Positions 1-7,915 of a DNA stretch of 22,729 nt are shown here, piece by piece (position 1 is the stretch's first letter; every line of letters starts with the position of its first letter). The stretch spans positions 1 to 22,729 of the forward strand of contig CAZTJA010000047.1 of NCBI GenBank assembly GCA_964613745.1. The letters run 5' to 3'. The notes under the pieces are model-generated. The model ran no database searches, was not told the DNA's origin, and saw nothing but the letters and a program-made list of their open reading frames with translations. The DNA comes from CAZTJA01 sp964613745. Its GTDB lineage: Bacteria; Desulfobacterota; Desulfomonilia; Desulfomonilales; Desulfomonilaceae. The translations under genes and the position numbers were made by a program.

Positions 1-465
1 GAAATCAGCGAATTCAAATTGTCGAAACTGAATTTCAGCGGCTGCAAAGGTTGCGAGACCTGCAAAACCAAGCTCGACCGATGTGTGCTGAAAGATGACC
101 TCACACCGGTATTGGATGCAATCCGGGAATCGGACGTGGTCATTCTTGCGACTCCCAATTACTTCGGCGAAGTTTCCGGCCAGTTTAAATGTTTTTTCGA
201 CCGAACGTATTCTTTCTTGAACCCGGATTTCACCAGCCGTTTGGAATCCGGCAAGAAGGCCATTTTCGTTTTTAGTCAGGGCCAGGCTGATCTCAGCCTC
301 TATCAAGACGTATTCCAGAGGTACAATTTCTGGCTTAACCGATACGGATTTCAGGATAACGAAGTCATCAGGATGAATGGCCCGAGAGAAGCTGATTCGT
401 TACAGAGTCGGAGTGATCTCATCAAACAGGCGGATGAATTGGGCAAGTCCATCTGCAGCAAGTAG
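1..465 (+). CDS. Flavodoxin-type NADPH-dependent FMN reductase family protein, 5' end missing
   Basis: The reading frame is open from the first base to a TAG at 463-465, giving 154 visible residues. The family normally begins with a flavin-binding segment (typically GISGSPR-like) that is absent here, so the true start lies upstream; the TTG at 19 is unlikely to be the start. Visible features are a cysteine cluster of the form CxGCxxC near residue 15, followed by KDD and then an ATPNYFGEVSGQFKCFFDRT stretch. The latter matches the family's P-x-Y-F/W-x-x-x-S/T-x-x-x-K-x-F-x-D-R flavin/dimer loop. Such proteins bind FMN in the cytoplasm and act as iron-sulfur flavoproteins or quinone/flavin reductases; the cysteine cluster favours the iron-sulfur flavoprotein-like branch. 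The substrate cannot be told from this sequence. The gene is convergent with the glgX operon. Confidence 0.8.
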   Translation, partial: EISEFKLSKLNFSGCKGCETCKTKLDRCVLKDDLTPVLDAIRESDVVILATPNYFGEVSGQFKCFFDRTYSFLNPDFTSRLESGKKAIFVFSQGQADLSLYQDVFQRYNFWLNRYGFQDNEVIRMNGPREADSLQSRSDLIKQADELGKSICSK

Positions 466-476
466 TTGTTATCGCC

Positions 477-520
477 GGGGACGGCAAAGCACACCGTGCA
501 GCATCGGCTGAGCCGTTCCC
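477..520. terminator. Stem-loop between convergent genes, candidate bidirectional terminator
   Basis: GGGGACGGC at 477-485 pairs with GCCGTTCCC at 512-520 (9 bp with one G-U pair). A second hairpin, GCAC-ACC-GTGC at 489-499, is nested in the loop. It sits in the 69-base gap between two convergent genes. There is no T-tract on either side, so intrinsic termination is uncertain. Confidence 0.35.
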
Positions 521-534
521 AGAACCTTTGTGAT

Positions 535-750
535 TCAGCGAAAGAAACGAATAAAGATGTTGATTAAAACGGTGAGAACGATACTCACAATTATTGACGT
601 GACCACCGGAAACCTGAACGAGTAATTGGATCCCTCAATTTTTACGTCTCCCGGTAGATTTCCGAATGGGATGCCTACCCTTTCCGCAAGCCAGATCATT
701 GCTCCAACGGCAACGACAATCAGCCCGATAATTACGATCCACTTTCCCAA
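535..750 (-). CDS. DUF2905 family small membrane protein
   Basis: A 71-residue protein with two hydrophobic segments, roughly residues 3-22 and 47-69. Between them lies a loop containing GNLPGDVKIEGSNYSFRFPV, which is the hallmark of DUF2905 (usual form: LPGDI-x-I-x-x-x-x-x-x-F-x-FPL). The length agrees with the family, about 65-75 residues. No ATG lies in the right place. I chose TTG at 748-750 because AGGAAG sits 9 bases upstream and because it begins after the end of glgX, whose stop is at 767-769. A longer ORF extends back to 927 but overlaps glgX heavily. It probably shares the glgX transcript. The function of the family is unknown; it is an integral inner-membrane protein. Confidence 0.8.
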   Translation of the reverse strand: MGKWIVIIGLIVVAVGAMIWLAERVGIPFGNLPGDVKIEGSNYSFRFPVVTSIIVSIVLTVLINIFIRFFR

Positions 751-766
751 TTCGAGATACTTCCTG

Positions 767-2881
767 TTATTGATTCTGAGTTTTTGAGACCTCTTGGCCT
801 GCGAAAAGTGCCACCAGAGATCGAGCTTGTACCCGATACGTTGATCCTGAAACTTTGGGCGCATTGTTCCATTCGGAAATATCGTGGGGCGATTCCAGGG
901 CCGTATCAATCCACCGATACCATCCATTGGTGCTGTTTACCGAAGGAGGCAATTCAAACAGCAGCGATTCCCAGTATGCATTGAGCATAACATGGACCAT
1001 TATCCCTCCCCCCAGATTAGCCGCACTAACAGCTATGACGTGGGAATCTTCTCCCCAGTCCGGCCTATTGAGTTCGACGCCGTGCCACCGGATTTCAGCC
1101 TGTCTGATGGATTCATTGAGGGTGATAAATTCGTTGCCGGTTTTCGATTCGCCGTTTACTCGTGATTGTATGAGTGATTTTGCGAATCTATGGATATCCT
1201 TATGTTGCTGCACGAGCGACCAGTCGAACCAACTGAGTTCATTATCCTGACAATACGCATTATTGTTCCCTTTTTGTGTTCGCCTGACCTCATCGCCCAT
1301 GAGAATCATTGGTGTGCCTATGGCCAAAAACAGCACGGAAAGAAAATTCTTGATCTGCCTTTTGCGCAAACGTTCCACTTCAGGATCGTTTGAGGGCCCT
1401 TCGACTCCGCAATTCCAACTTAGGTTGTGGTCATAGCCGTCCCTGTTTTTTTCACGGTTGGCTTCATTATGTTTGTCGTTAAACGAAACCAGATCGTTAA
1501 GCGTAAAACCATCATGACATGTAACAAAGTTGATGCTCCGCTCCGGCTCCCATTCTGCATGTCCGTAAATGTCCGGACTTCCCAACAAACGTGAGGCCAT
1601 TTGCATCACCGTGCCTCTGTCGGCTTTCATGAAACTCCGGACGTCATCCCGGAATTTTCCGTTCCATTCTTTCCAGCCGTCACCCACGAACGAACCAACC
1701 TGGTACAATCCGCCGGCATCCCATGCTTCTGCGATTAATTTTGTGCCCGCTAGAATCGGATCCGATTCGATGTCCCATATTACGGGGGGGTTTTCCAAAG
1801 GATGTCCTTTTTCATCTCTGGACAGAATGGACGCGAGGTCAAAACGAAAACCGTCGATGTGCATTTCCTGAACCCAGTAGCGTAGACTGTCCAGAATCAT
1901 TCGCCTCACGATGGAGTGGTTCGCGTTGAGAGTATTTCCTGTTCCGCTGAAGTTCGCATACTGTGATCTGTCTTTTTCCAGAATGTAGTACGCCCGATTT
2001 TCAAGCCCCCGAAAGCAGAATGTCGGACCGAGGTGATTGCCTTCCGCCGTATGGTTGTACACAACATCGAGTATGACTTCTATGCCCACTTTATGGAGGG
2101 CTTTGACCATATCTCTGAATTCATTGAGTACTCCAAGATGGTCCTTTTTCGATGAATATTGATGGTGCGGAGCAAAAAACGACACCGGACTGTAGCCCCA
2201 GTAGTTTACAAGTCCTTGAGGACAATCCTGTTCATCAAATTGGAAAATCGGCAACAATTCCACGGCCGTTATTCCAAGATCCTGGAGGTAGGGAATCTTT
2301 TCGATCACCCCTGCGTAGGTTCCACGCAGTTCCGGAGATACTCCCGAGTTGGGATGCTTTGTAAAACCACCGACATGCATTTCGTAAATGACGGTTGTCG
2401 AAAATGGATGCCGAAGAGGTTTGTCTCCTTCCCAATCATAACCGGAAGTGTCGACCACTACGCTCTTCATGGCGGACCCTATGTTTCGTCCGGGAAATCC
2501 GGCTCTGAGTCGGTTGTATTTTGCAGGAACGGCAACGGCACGACCGTAAGGATCCAGGAGCAGCTTCTGTGGATCGAAGCGCAACCCCAATTCCGGTTTA
2601 TATGGGCCAAAAGCTCTGAAGCCGTAAATTTGTCCGGGCTTGATTTCTTGGACGCATATATGCCTGTAGTAATAGGTTCTATTCTTCTGGGGATCCAATT
2701 GGACAATCTTTGACGGCTCACTGTCGTCCACTGAATCAAACAGCAGCAATTCGATATTATCTGCGTTCTTTGAATAAAGACTGAAATTGACGCCGTTCGG
2801 ATGAACGGAAGCGCCTAAAGGATAACTGCGACCGTAGTTGCCGGATGCACACTCGATGGATTCTTCACCGTATTGGGACAT
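767..2881 (-). CDS. glgX: Glycogen debranching enzyme (isoamylase-type, GH13)
   Basis: A 704-residue protein, the usual length for GlgX, which hydrolyses alpha-1,6 branch points of limit-dextrin glycogen in the cytoplasm. An N-terminal CBM48-like beta domain (about residues 15-130, with YGFRAFGPY and FDPQKLLLDPYGRAV) precedes the GH13 barrel. The four GH13 regions are visible: DVVYNH at 272-277, GFRFDLA with the nucleophile Asp348, LIAEAWD with the acid/base Glu385, and FVTCHD with Asp457. The C-terminal beta domain ends at residue 704. The start is ATG at 2881 with a short GGCGG sequence upstream. No glgA, glgB, glgC or glgP is present nearby, so the gene is separated from the rest of glycogen metabolism in this window. 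The DUF2905 gene follows after 16 bases. All catalytic residues are intact. Confidence 0.95.
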   Translation of the reverse strand: MSQYGEESIECASGNYGRSYPLGASVHPNGVNFSLYSKNADNIELLLFDSVDDSEPSKIVQLDPQKNRTYYYRHICVQEIKPGQIYGFRAFGPYKPELGLRFDPQKLLLDPYGRAVAVPAKYNRLRAGFPGRNIGSAMKSVVVDTSGYDWEGDKPLRHPFSTTVIYEMHVGGFTKHPNSGVSPELRGTYAGVIEKIPYLQDLGITAVELLPIFQFDEQDCPQGLVNYWGYSPVSFFAPHHQYSSKKDHLGVLNEFRDMVKALHKVGIEVILDVVYNHTAEGNHLGPTFCFRGLENRAYYILEKDRSQYANFSGTGNTLNANHSIVRRMILDSLRYWVQEMHIDGFRFDLASILSRDEKGHPLENPPVIWDIESDPILAGTKLIAEAWDAGGLYQVGSFVGDGWKEWNGKFRDDVRSFMKADRGTVMQMASRLLGSPDIYGHAEWEPERSINFVTCHDGFTLNDLVSFNDKHNEANREKNRDGYDHNLSWNCGVEGPSNDPEVERLRKRQIKNFLSVLFLAIGTPMILMGDEVRRTQKGNNNAYCQDNELSWFDWSLVQQHKDIHRFAKSLIQSRVNGESKTGNEFITLNESIRQAEIRWHGVELNRPDWGEDSHVIAVSAANLGGGIMVHVMLNAYWESLLFELPPSVNSTNGWYRWIDTALESPHDISEWNNAPKVSGSTYRVQARSLVALFAGQEVSKTQNQ

Positions 2882-2938
2882 TGTACCGCCGTATTATGTG
2901 GTGGCCTCTACCCGGCTCTTGGGAAAGGCCTTTTCAGT

Positions 2939-2972
2939 GATTGTCTTTAATCCGAATGAGCCAGAGACAATC
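2939..2972. promoter_or_regulatory. 8-bp inverted repeat in the glgX leader
   Basis: GATTGTCT at 2939-2946 and AGACAATC at 2965-2972 form a perfect inverted repeat with an 18-base spacer, about 60-90 bases upstream of the glgX start. It could be a repressor operator or an mRNA hairpin. The sequence alone does not decide between these. Confidence 0.3.
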
Positions 2973-3040
2973 CGGGTTGTGGTTTTTTAATAAAAATTGG
3001 ATGAATTAACAAGCGACACGTATTTTGTTTTAGACTGCCG

Positions 3041-3062
3041 CCCAAAAAAGCTGAGTTTTGGG
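3041..3062 (-). terminator. Weak hairpin downstream of the pit operon
   Basis: CCCAAAA at 3041-3047 pairs with TTTTGGG at 3056-3062 around an 8-base loop. It lies about 150 bases past the DUF47 stop. On the minus strand the hairpin itself contains a run of six T, but no T-tract follows it, so the terminator call is weak. Confidence 0.25.
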
Positions 3063-3114
3063 GTCTTCGGCAATGCTTTAATCTAATGCGGAGGTATTGG
3101 GGGCAATTCTTTTT

Positions 3115-3143
3115 GCATCCCCGGATGTTGTCCGGGGTCATGC
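3115..3143. repeat. GC-rich imperfect palindrome, REP-like
   Basis: CCCCGGA (3119-3125) and TCCGGGG (3131-3137) pair around the loop TGTTG. The outer arms GCAT (3115-3118) and ATGC (3140-3143) add four more pairs across a 2-base bulge. It lies 70 bases beyond the DUF47 stop. Its shape (AT-CCC...GGG-TGA-like flanks) resembles the repeat near 22543 but the two are not identical. It may be a dispersed extragenic palindrome or a Rho-independent-like stop without a U-tract. Confidence 0.45.
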
Positions 3144-3213
3144 TTAACTGCGAGCTGAACCAAGGAATCGAACAAAGAGGCGCGAGGTCAACAAACAGTA
3201 TCCGAGAATTTGC

Positions 3214-3882
3214 TTATCTGGAGATCATTACTCGCATCATATCGGCTGAATTTTCGAGATGGTCGGCAATATCTCCCGTGGTCTCGACGAGCTTGATCAT
3301 GAGGTAAAAGGTTCTCGGTGGAATGGATTCATCTGCACAGAGACGAATGTACATGGTCTTTTCCACATCATCCGATTCTTTTTCCCGGAATCTGATTTCT
3401 CTGATGACCTCTTTGACTGAATCACGATCCTTTTCCGTTCGACTCTCAAAGTAGCTGTGAGCCCGTTGGACCATTTCCGGTAGGAAACCAAGGTAGTCTC
3501 CAACCTGTTTGGCAAGCAGGATGTAGTCCTTTTTCACATCGTCGGTTAATTGGAGTTGATAATAGGACATCCAGTAGAGGGCATTCTTAATGGAATCAAC
3601 CACTTTATCGGCTTCTCTGAGGAATGAAAAGAAAACTGATTTTTCAAAGGGCATCAAAACTGAAGCAGGCAAATGTGCTCGGATGTTACGTTTCATGCGA
3701 TCCGCTTCCGCTTCAATTTCGCGAATTTCTTCTTTCAAAAGCTCAAAGGTATCCCGATCACCGGCAAAGTATGCTTGAACGGCTTTGACAAACACCGGAC
3801 CGCATTGTGCAACTTTCGATGCATGTTTTAATGTATTCTCGAGCGGCGACCGCCGGAACAGGTTACTCATGACAAGTCTCAT
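3214..3882 (-). CDS. DUF47 / PhoU-like Pit accessory protein
   Basis: A 222-residue, almost entirely helical, charged cytoplasmic protein of the DUF47 (TIGR00153-like) family. Typical features are the N-terminal NLFRRSP-like start, the helix containing IREIEAEADRMKRNIRAHL (residues about 54-72), the FLREADKVVDSIKNAL segment (about 87-102) and a C-terminal MIKLVETTGDIADHLENSADMM-like helix. These acidic E-x-x-x-D repeats are the PhoU-fold metal-cluster positions. Proteins of this family are encoded beside PiT carriers and are thought to control them. Here it follows the PiT gene after 20 bases on the same strand, so the two almost certainly form one operon. The start at 3882 has a GGGGG sequence 8 bases upstream; an internal ATG at 3870 is the alternative. 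Confidence 0.92.
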   Translation of the reverse strand: MRLVMSNLFRRSPLENTLKHASKVAQCGPVFVKAVQAYFAGDRDTFELLKEEIREIEAEADRMKRNIRAHLPASVLMPFEKSVFFSFLREADKVVDSIKNALYWMSYYQLQLTDDVKKDYILLAKQVGDYLGFLPEMVQRAHSYFESRTEKDRDSVKEVIREIRFREKESDDVEKTMYIRLCADESIPPRTFYLMIKLVETTGDIADHLENSADMMRVMISR

Positions 3883-3902
3883 CTAAATTGCCCCCTGTAT
3901 GT

Positions 3903-4858
3903 TCATCCGAAAAATTGAAGGAGAACCAAAAAAATTATCGCAGAAGTCAGAGCCGCCACGGGCACTGTTATGGACCAATAAACCATGATACGGCCCAAGG
4001 TTTTGAGATCGAGTAATCCCTGGAGTCCTCTGGCCAAACCGACCCCGACAAAAGCACCGACTGCAGCATGGGTTGTGGATACCGGAAGTCCGAGCATCGA
4101 AGCAACCAGGATAACCGAGGCGGCGGAAAACTCAACGGTGAACCCCCTCACGCTGGTGAGTTCCGTGATTTTGCTGCCCATAGTCTCTATTACCCGGTAA
4201 CCCCATGTAACCACGCCTACGCAAATCATTGTCCCGCCGAATGCCAATAATCCTATTGGTACCGGAGCCTTTTCGGCGACCATTCCCGTTGCGTGAATAA
4301 AATAAATACCGGCCAGCGGACCCATGGCATTTGCCACGTCATTGGCACCCGTTCCGAAGGAAACATAGCATGAGGTCATGACCTGTAGGTATTTGAAAAT
4401 CTGCTCAGCGGTTGTTAATTTACCCAGTCTATACTGGTGGGTGAGAACCTTCATACTTATTAAGCCGCCCAAAAATGCCACACCGGCGGGAATGGCAACT
4501 ATTTGCCAACCGATCAGGTTCAATTTAGCGGCCAACGGCGTCTCAAGAAACAGGGCTAACGTCATGATGAAAAGGGTAATGGCAATGAGAACCGGGCTTG
4601 TCTTTACTGCGCCGCTGACGGTATCCANNNNNNNNNNNNNNNNNNNNNNNNNNNNNNNNNNNNNNNNNNNNNNNNNNNNNNNNNNNNNNNNNNNNNNNNN
4701 NNNNNNNNNNNNNNNNNNNNNNNNNNNTGCCTGAGTGTTAGAACCTTTGCCCCAACTGCGGAGGCCATTGCATTGGCGCAGTCGTTTGCCCCAATATTCC
4801 AGGCCATGTATGCGCCCGCGATAACACTTAGAATGAGCAGAAACAAATCCGCACTCAT
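3903..4858 (-). CDS. PiT-family inorganic phosphate transporter, interrupted by an assembly gap
   Basis: This is a low-affinity phosphate:cation symporter of the inner membrane. The N-terminal 43 residues, from ATG at 4858, carry the first family signature (WNIGANDCANAMASAVGAK). The C-terminal 241 residues carry the second copy (GTGANDVANAMGP) and the LPVSTTHAAVGAFVGVG motif. PiT proteins are built as two inverted halves, and the first STTH copy is missing, so it must fall in the N run. The two visible parts are in different frames if the 100 N are taken literally, which marks the gap as a placeholder and not a frameshift. Since the family is usually a little over 400 residues, roughly 120-140 residues are probably hidden. 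The gene leads an operon with the DUF47 gene and has GGAGGAAGGG upstream of the start. Confidence 0.9.
4628..4727. other. Assembly gap, 100 N
   Basis: The run of N is exactly 100 bases long, the usual placeholder for a scaffold join of unknown size. It lies inside the PiT gene and breaks the frame between the two readable parts. Confidence 0.95.
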
Positions 4859-4977
4859 TGGGTCGACACCCTTCCTCCATGAAACGGAACCAAAACGTAA
4901 CCAATTTTTAACGGGATTCTAACAGAAATGGTCGGGCGAGGAAAAGGTTATCACAACAATATAGCTTTAGAACCAGC

Positions 4978-6543
4978 TTACCTATTATCGGATGACGCTC
5001 TTATATTATCTATAATATTGATAAATTCTGATCGTATTTCGATATTGATATTTGGGAAACCGGGCATCATAGTTCGTGGATACCCGTCGGTTATTACTTG
5101 GAGTGCATAATCGGGCAGCAAGCCGTACTTTGTGAAATCCGGAGTTGCCGGTTTGAACTGTTTTCCCAGAGTTGAACCGCGTCCATCCATTCCGTGGCAC
5201 ACGGAACAAGTCCTTTGCCATTCCAACAAAGTCTCTCGATTGACATGGGTGTGTTCTGATCTCGGTACAGAACATATACCAAACTTGGAATCCATATAGG
5301 ATATTAGAGATTCGAGCTGCGGTCGAGTATAGAACCGATAATTCGGCATTCCGGAACCGGCAATACCTTTGGACAGAATGGCAAATAGATAGTGCTCGTC
5401 AATCCTGAGCTTGGCAAGCTTTTCCGGTGGTACTTCCAATTTTGCGGCGCTGACGCCATCGCCTAGTCCATCTTTACCATGACAAAACGAGCAGCTCTTC
5501 ATGTATATGCCGGAACCACTCGAAATTGGTTGGGAAATGTGTGCCGCATAGGACTTCAAGGAAGCAGGGACATAGGGGTCCGTTTTTTTCAGGTAATTTT
5601 CCGCATTCAGCACTAACTGTCTGTTCAAGGGAATGAGCGTTTCATTTTGAAGATGTTGTCTCGCAAGAAGCATCGAGGTTATGATTACCAGCAGAAAGCC
5701 TGCCATCGTGAAACCGTGAACGTGATTACCCTTGATCAGTTTCGTGAAAATAATCCACAGCAATAAAAGGATAAAAGAAATGGCTATTATCAATATGAGA
5801 AGAACTGGGGAACTTATTTGTCGCGGTATGGATAGGTAAAGTGTAAAGCCACCGATCAATTGAAAGAATGTTCCTCCTACTATCCAGTAGAGAAGCCGTC
5901 TTTTCTGAACCACATCCACTGAAGAGAAGATATAATGAAATCCGGCACCCAGGATTATAGCAGCGCCTAAAATGTGGAGGTACCGAAGAAGCCAATGGAT
6001 ACCTATGATGCCTGAAAAACTTCCGCCATTCTCCGCCATTCTGATCCAGTAATCCGGGTTTTCGATCGTAACGACTACCGCTACAAATACTCCGGGGATT
6101 GCAAATAGCAGAATCAAAGCAATCAATCCAATCACAAGATGGTAGATCGGATGCACGTCCATCTTTTGCCCCAGCGCATCAAAAGCCAGCAAGGCGATAA
6201 TCAGAAAAGCGATGACGGACATCCAATAGAATGCATGCAGGCTTGTAGCCGTAAGAAATGGGATCGAATAATAGGCTTGAAACAACAAAAGAGGTCCGAC
6301 GCCTAAAATCACGGCTAACGCTTTCAACGGAAGAAACTTTCGCAATATGCTCTTGTCCCAGCGCATCTCCGAGACCCGCTCATTAGTTCCCCACCAAGTA
6401 CTCACGAAATAATACATCGACAGAATCGCTGTTCCCAGCATGAGCAAAACGAAGATGAGATGAAGTTCGAAAGTCAAAAATAAAAGAAACTGGATAGCGG
6501 TTTCATTTAGAGGAGTCGGTAAAGTTAAGTCAAACATGTTCAT
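4978..6543 (-). CDS. Polytopic membrane protein with two C-terminal cytochrome c domains (diverged bd-oxidase-like paralogue?)
   Basis: A 521-residue protein. About eight or nine hydrophobic helices fill residues 15-295. Two class I cytochrome c-like modules follow: CSFCH at 351-355 with a likely Met399 ligand (GSGMP), and CSVCH at 446-450 with Met493 (TMMPGF). Membrane histidines that could bind haem b are His28 in helix 1 and His183, His190 and His203. Helices 1-4 look laid out like those of the CydA-like neighbour (a K-P/L then GVG then aromatic helix then FD/WD pattern), but the two acidic residues of that protein's third helix are absent. I infer a diverged paralogue or partner subunit and not a CydB. 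Its ATG overlaps the upstream stop (ATGA, 6540-6543) and GAGGAGAAG precedes it, so translation is coupled. The c domains should face the periplasm. The exact family is unrecognised. Confidence 0.75.
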   Translation of the reverse strand: MNMFDLTLPTPLNETAIQFLLFLTFELHLIFVLLMLGTAILSMYYFVSTWWGTNERVSEMRWDKSILRKFLPLKALAVILGVGPLLLFQAYYSIPFLTATSLHAFYWMSVIAFLIIALLAFDALGQKMDVHPIYHLVIGLIALILLFAIPGVFVAVVVTIENPDYWIRMAENGGSFSGIIGIHWLLRYLHILGAAIILGAGFHYIFSSVDVVQKRRLLYWIVGGTFFQLIGGFTLYLSIPRQISSPVLLILIIAISFILLLLWIIFTKLIKGNHVHGFTMAGFLLVIITSMLLARQHLQNETLIPLNRQLVLNAENYLKKTDPYVPASLKSYAAHISQPISSGSGIYMKSCSFCHGKDGLGDGVSAAKLEVPPEKLAKLRIDEHYLFAILSKGIAGSGMPNYRFYTRPQLESLISYMDSKFGICSVPRSEHTHVNRETLLEWQRTCSVCHGMDGRGSTLGKQFKPATPDFTKYGLLPDYALQVITDGYPRTMMPGFPNINIEIRSEFINIIDNIRASSDNR

Positions 6544-7907
6544 TGTCGACTTCTCCTCAACGATATCCCCGTAAAGAAAGTAGGTACGCTTTTGACTTCG
6601 CTATGATTTACCAATGTATCAAGAAATTCAGTAAGGACTTGGCGATCGCGTTCGGAGCCTGCAAAGGGAGGCATAAAGGGCACCATGTCTTGGGTGTGTT
6701 TTATGAGCACGTTGATTGCGTCTTTGGGCCGACCATCGAGGCGATCGACAATGCTGTTTATCCCTCCTATGGTGTGGCATTGGCCGCAATTCCGGCTGAA
6801 CATAAATGCGCCGTCACTCAGTAGATTGGATTCGGGTAGAGCGGAGGTATGCCAAAATTCATTTGAAAAAGCTCCATGCTGAATCAACATTGGATTTTCT
6901 GCGAGGAGTATTTGGTTAGCATACATGTACCCGGGTAGGAGATAAGGTCCTCGAATGAATTCCCGGATCCTTTCGTACTGAGCCACGAACATAATCGCGA
7001 TAACAATGCTTGGAATCAGCAGAAACTTGGACCATGAGCTGCGCATAATTGCCAGGATATAGAAGGCGATGAGAGTCAAAGCCGCTATGCCGTTTATGAG
7101 CCAAAAAGCTTCATAGTATTGGGAAAACTTACCCGTAAGTACTGAATACACTGCAAAGGATACAAATGATGAGGGAACTACGGTAAAGTACCACTTTGCA
7201 GCAGCTAGAGCCGTGACTAAACTAAACAAGCCAATTAGCGCATGAAATCGTATCGTCTCCATTCTAAAAGCCGGTCGCTGTTTCGTGAATAAGAGAAAAG
7301 ATATTACGTAAAGAGTACCAAGTAGTATTCCCCAGGAAAGCCGCAATATGAGTTGTGGAATAAACGAAGGATTGAAGAAAGCAGACCACAACGTGCCGTC
7401 CTGTGGCCAAGTGTCGGGGGTAAGCATGAAACCCAGAATTCCGGTGATGAGGAAAGCCGAAGTGAATGAAAGCACCGGATAGGAAAGCCCCAGAATTACA
7501 TGATAGCGTTTACGCTTTCCGGAATTCCAAGAATCCCATGTAAAATAGTAGACGAGAATAACAATAACTTCGGCAATAAAAACAATCCATTCTATAAACC
7601 ACGGCCAAAAGAAAATCCTCAACATTGAACCAATGCCCCGAGGAGCCAGTGCTGTGGTAATGAACCAGATGCCCACGCCGGTGATGGCCCCGACCGCCGT
7701 TATTAGGATGACGGTGGGTTTTATCATTTTTTTGGCGAGATCTTCCCAATCTCTGCTGCCGCTTCTGTATCCAATCCACTCGGCTATTGCTATCAACAAC
7801 ATTGCACCGATCGCTATACCGTGACTCAATACCACATGAAGTACGGCAACTAGGGCTATAGTCATGCCGTTTCCTATATACGGCACCTGAAATAATGGAA
7901 AATCCAT
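6540..7907 (-). CDS. Cytochrome bd oxidase subunit I-like protein with C-terminal haem c domain
   Basis: A 455-residue protein. The core matches CydA (cytochrome bd subunit I): helix 1 with LHVVLSHG (His24/His29) leading to IAEW, a RIFFWPWFIEW-IVFIAEV helix with Glu106 and Glu113, the LITGILGFMLTP segment, a WYFTVVPSSF segment and YERIREFIRGPYLLPGYMY (Glu312) in place of the usual GRQPW region. Beyond residue 365 lies a single cytochrome c motif, CGQCH at 374-378, with a likely Met ligand in MVPFMPPF (about 408-412). By rough alignment the His and Met that ligate haem b558 in E. coli CydA are replaced. This fits the bd-superfamily branches described as lacking a quinol site. The start has GGAG overlapping the upstream stop; the gap to the TsdA-like gene is 8 bases. 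No cydB follows; the next gene is a second haem-c membrane protein. Confidence 0.82.
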   Translation of the reverse strand: MDFPLFQVPYIGNGMTIALVAVLHVVLSHGIAIGAMLLIAIAEWIGYRSGSRDWEDLAKKMIKPTVILITAVGAITGVGIWFITTALAPRGIGSMLRIFFWPWFIEWIVFIAEVIVILVYYFTWDSWNSGKRKRYHVILGLSYPVLSFTSAFLITGILGFMLTPDTWPQDGTLWSAFFNPSFIPQLILRLSWGILLGTLYVISFLLFTKQRPAFRMETIRFHALIGLFSLVTALAAAKWYFTVVPSSFVSFAVYSVLTGKFSQYYEAFWLINGIAALTLIAFYILAIMRSSWSKFLLIPSIVIAIMFVAQYERIREFIRGPYLLPGYMYANQILLAENPMLIQHGAFSNEFWHTSALPESNLLSDGAFMFSRNCGQCHTIGGINSIVDRLDGRPKDAINVLIKHTQDMVPFMPPFAGSERDRQVLTEFLDTLVNHSEVKSVPTFFTGISLRRSRQ

Positions 7908-7915
7908 GAACGCTC

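Larger units (their letters stand above)
2882..3213. other. Intergenic region upstream of glgX and downstream of the DUF47 gene
   Basis: No convincing ORF is present in these 332 bases. They hold the glgX leader with an 8-bp inverted repeat (2939-2972), an A/T-rich stretch around 2985-3005 that may contain the glgX promoter, a CCCAAAA/TTTTGGG hairpin (3041-3062) and a GC-rich palindrome (3115-3143). I could not identify clean -35 and -10 boxes. Confidence 0.6.

Noticed and set aside
2159..2713. 184-codon ORF on the plus strand
   Set aside because: It lies wholly antisense to the conserved glgX gene and has no recognisable motif or ribosome site.
4604..4904. Possible frameshift or pseudogene in the PiT transporter
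   Set aside because: The frame change coincides exactly with the 100-N placeholder, so it is an assembly effect.
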